Shown here: one piece after another, positions 61,998 to 64,000 of the stretch | How positions within the stretch are numbered: position 1 is the stretch's first letter | Layout: every line of letters starts with the position of its first letter | Source of the DNA: Kappaphycus alvarezii | Taxonomy: Eukaryota > Rhodophyta > Florideophyceae > Gigartinales > Solieriaceae | DNA length: 64,000 nucleotides | Assembly: GCA_002205965.3 (NCBI GenBank) | Contig: NADL03000452.1 | Location: 62,001-126,000, forward strand | Direction of reading: 5' to 3' | The notes under the pieces: generated by a model | What the model was told of the DNA's origin: nothing | The model's database searches: none | The model's input: the letters and a program-made list of their open reading frames with translations, nothing else | Made by a program: the position numbers and the translations under genes

Positions 61998-62500
61998 AAC
62001 CCATAAAGATTTACCACCATCACCGCAGTACTGTACATTACAGTACTATGATGGTCAAAGGACTACTGTCGATTTTGTTCACAAAATTTGACACCCCTCA
62101 CCGGCCCAAATATGGCTTCCACATACGTACTGTAGCCGAACTGAGTCGATGCAAACGTTTATATCTAACGAAAGCATTAACATGTGTTCCATGTGTTCCA
62201 ATGGCGAACCACCTGACTCGTGCCGGCCTAATTCTGCGGGGGCGGCTTACAGCCCTTCACAAGCCTAACAATGGACTTCGCCCTATCGCTGTTGGTCTCC
62301 TCCGCCGACTTATTGCAAGCCTCCTCGCCCACAAGGCTTGCTCGACTGCAGCTTCCTATCTCTTGCCTCATCAACTTGGCGTGGGCATTAAAAGTGGGGC
62401 TGAGGGCATTGTTCACGCCATCCGTCGCCTGACGCAAAACAACAAGTTCCGGGACCACGTATTGATCGAAGTGGATGCCCACAATGCTTTCAATGGTAAT
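61998..62500 (+). pseudogene. LINE RT fragment, array unit 2
   Basis: The cleaner copy: LILRGRLTALHKPNNGLRPI, AVGLLRRLIASLLAHKACST, ASYLLPHQLGVGIKSGAEGI, HVLIEVDAHNAFNG in one open frame (61955-62554) that crosses the junction into antisense LINE 3' UTR. RT motifs 1-2 and part of A are present; the catalytic YADD region is absent. Confidence 0.75.
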
Positions 62501-62879
62501 AGATCTTTATTTGTCGTACAATGTCGCACAGAGGCGTGCGGAGAGTATTCATAAATTAACTACGGATGCGGGCGGCGCGTAGAAACCTGTCGCGCCTGCA
62601 TTATTGGGAGGCTAAATGCAAAACGGGTGACGACGTCGAGGAGCTCCTGTTGAGGGGAGGAACCGCGAAGGGAAGCAGCGAAGGAAGCAAGGCGGCAGAA
62701 AAAACCCGTGCCGTCGTCGCCCAAGGCGCCATAGATATCAATCCCGTCGGGGAGAGGAGGATATCGTTTTGGTTGCAGTAAGTGCCGTAATGACGATGTT
62801 TCTCGCGCTCTGCGAGTGTTCGCGGCGGCGCCGGCAGTAACCGTACTTGGCGAAATGTGGCGGCGTGCAGAGGGGTGTG
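62501..62879 (-). pseudogene. LINE RLE and 3' end, array unit 2
   Basis: Same as 60106-60484 with one or two single-base differences that change the frame near 62750 and 62820. Confidence 0.7.
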
Positions 62880-62990
62880 TAATACAAAAAATGGTCCTCC
62901 CCTCATTTAATACAGGAAATGGTCCTCCCTTCACGTAATACAGGAAATGGTCCCCCTTCACGTAAGACAGGAAATGGTCCTCCCCTCGTG
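62880..62990. repeat. 28-bp minisatellite, unit 2
   Basis: Copy of the array at 60485-60597; one unit reads GGTCCCCCTTCACG where its partner has GGTCCTCCCTTCACG. Confidence 0.8.
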
Positions 62991-63042
62991 TAATCCAGCA
63001 ACCTACAACGATCCCGCCCCTAACTTCTCCAACCGCCATTTC

Positions 63043-64000
63043 CAAATTTACTTCCATTTTATCTAGATATTTTTATACTGTATTTAACCCTCTGAATCGA
63101 CCCCGAATCAAGTCCCTTTTCCCTTTTAGCTTACCTCCTCCTCCAAATTCGCCTTTTTTGAGAAGAAGGGCGCAAATGCACTATTGCAAAATCCCTTGCC
63201 GATTTATTTTACCTATTCCTAATCTATAGAACCTGCCCCGGGAGCCTATTTAAACCCCTTTATTCTAAGTTCCAAATACCCCCGGTCATTTTACTCATCA
63301 CCCCTCTCCCCCCACACACCCAAAACACCCTACATTGCCTCCCGTTCCCCAACGTCTATCACAATGAGCAACCTTCGCCCCTCTGTCCCTATTTCCAAAA
63401 ACCGCCCTTCCCGTTCCATCAATGGCCTTCGTCTCGCCGCCTACGGCCTACCGATGCCGACGACTACATCCGCGGCAAACAAAGAAGCAAATTATCGAGT
63501 TCGTTCGCCGCCTCTTCATAGAAGAAGAAGCGAGGGAGGTAAGTGAGGATGAGACTGAAGAAAGTCTAGGAGGAGAGCGGGGAGTCCTTTGAGAATGGTT
63601 AGCCCCTGAGCTAGTGTACGAGGCTCAGAAAAACGATGGGGAGGATGAAGAGGAAGAGGAGCATGAGTAGGAGAAAGAGGAGGATGAGGAGGATGAGGAG
63701 GAGGAAGAGGAGGAGGAGAGGAGGAGGAGGGAACAGGGGGCATGGAAATTTTTGCACTGGTGGGGCCTGGAATGGAGAGTATGGATCAAGTTGTGCCACG
63801 ATGGAACCGAATGGAGATATCTTTAGTAGTCTGGATATCTCTCAGGGGGAATAGAGAGCTGTGAGCCGTTCGCAGATATTTGTGGGGATTGCTTGGACAT
63901 CATGGATATTTTAGAGGAGTTGTTTGGATCTGATTTAGAGAATGGGAAATAAGAACCTACTGATTGTTAGTTCTTAAGTATTTTTGTTTTGAATATATCA
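63043..64000 (+). repeat. LTR fragment, array unit 3 (runs off the window)
   Basis: The same LTR piece as 60649 onward, cut by the window end before the R/U5 promoter box. It contains a third array copy of the U3 gene. Confidence 0.8.
63364..63952 (+). pseudogene. U3-encoded protein, array unit 3
   Basis: MSNLRPSVPISKNRPSRSIN start; two single-base losses (63446 and 63471 regions) shift the frame early. The TAG after the GAGACTGA..AAAGTC block is present (about 63566). The C-terminal motif is recognisable to TAA 63952. Confidence 0.55.

Larger units (their letters stand above)
58257..64000. repeat. Tandem array of about 2.39-kb LTR-LINE units
   Basis: Three head-to-tail units: 58257-60648, 60649-63042 and 63043 to the window end. 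Equivalent U3-gene ATGs are at 58575, 60967 and 63364. Each unit is an LTR from within U3 to its end, an RT fragment (plus), a LINE 3' part (minus), a short minisatellite, then the next LTR. The joint between units falls at CCAAATTTACTTCCATTTTA inside U3. Units 2 and 3 differ by a handful of one-base indels. Confidence 0.85.

Noticed and set aside
1-64000. tRNA, rRNA, riboswitch or bacterial operon features
   Set aside because: None was recognisable by eye; gene content and LTR/LINE structure indicate a eukaryotic nuclear genome. A covariance-model scan (tRNAscan-SE, Rfam) would settle small RNAs.

Overview
This window looks like nuclear DNA from a eukaryote with a large, repeat-rich genome. 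It carries Ty3-type LTR retrotransposons, non-LTR retrotransposons with a restriction-like endonuclease (RLE), a PIF/Harbinger DNA transposon, solo LTRs, TATA-type promoters and a eukaryotic SKP1-like sequence. There are no bacterial operons, ribosome-binding sites, rRNA genes or recognisable tRNA genes. An early-diverging fungus or another protist would fit, but nothing fixes the host. Almost every long gene-like tract belongs to a mobile element, and most are broken by stops or one-base indels. The only host-like gene is a SKP1-like sequence present twice.

Layout. 1-2409: an unknown gene-like repeat (U) joined to the 3' end of a Ty3 element. 2410-4338: mostly unrecognised, with a minisatellite and an LTR remnant. 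4339-6747: a complete PIF/Harbinger element with TAA target duplications, a decayed transposase and a Myb/SANT-like partner. 6751-9300: repeat family D, then repeat U interrupted by an AT-rich solo LTR. 9288-16422: three RLE-LINE copies plus an antisense RT piece. 16423-25371: Ty3 element B (minus). 25372-29828: a divergent LTR, a second RLE-LINE lineage, repeat U again, an inverted-repeat element and SKP1-like copy 1. 30235-37758: Ty3 element A (minus), flanked by the direct repeat GACGC. 38223-43903: a divergent LINE, a Ty3 5' end, SKP1-like copy 2 and a 5'-truncated LINE with GTTATCAG duplications. 44269-48860: family D, a third divergent LTR, a solo LTR flanked by GGATG, and a LINE tail. 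49806-59600: Ty3 element C (plus). 58257-64000: a tandem array of about 2.39 kb units, each an LTR fused to LINE pieces.

Two unusual features of the Ty3 elements stand out. First, after the integrase and its GPY/F-like tail, the polyprotein continues into two tandem copies of an unrecognised domain of about 130 residues, where a chromodomain might be expected. Second, elements B and C have LTRs of about 1.5 kb whose U3 half encodes a separate protein: a conserved basic N-terminal part, a long acidic stretch and a conserved C-terminal hydrophobic/acidic motif, with its own TATTTAAA box. Element A shares the R/U5 half of this LTR but has an unrelated U3 without the gene. Two more divergent LTRs (25372-26937 and about 45590-46900) encode recognisable relatives of the same U3 protein, which argues for past selection on it.

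A third oddity is a segment of about 40 bp, related to the interior of family D, inserted at two unrelated loci exactly at CAGTAAG, with that heptamer duplicated. Uninterrupted versions of both sites are present in the window.
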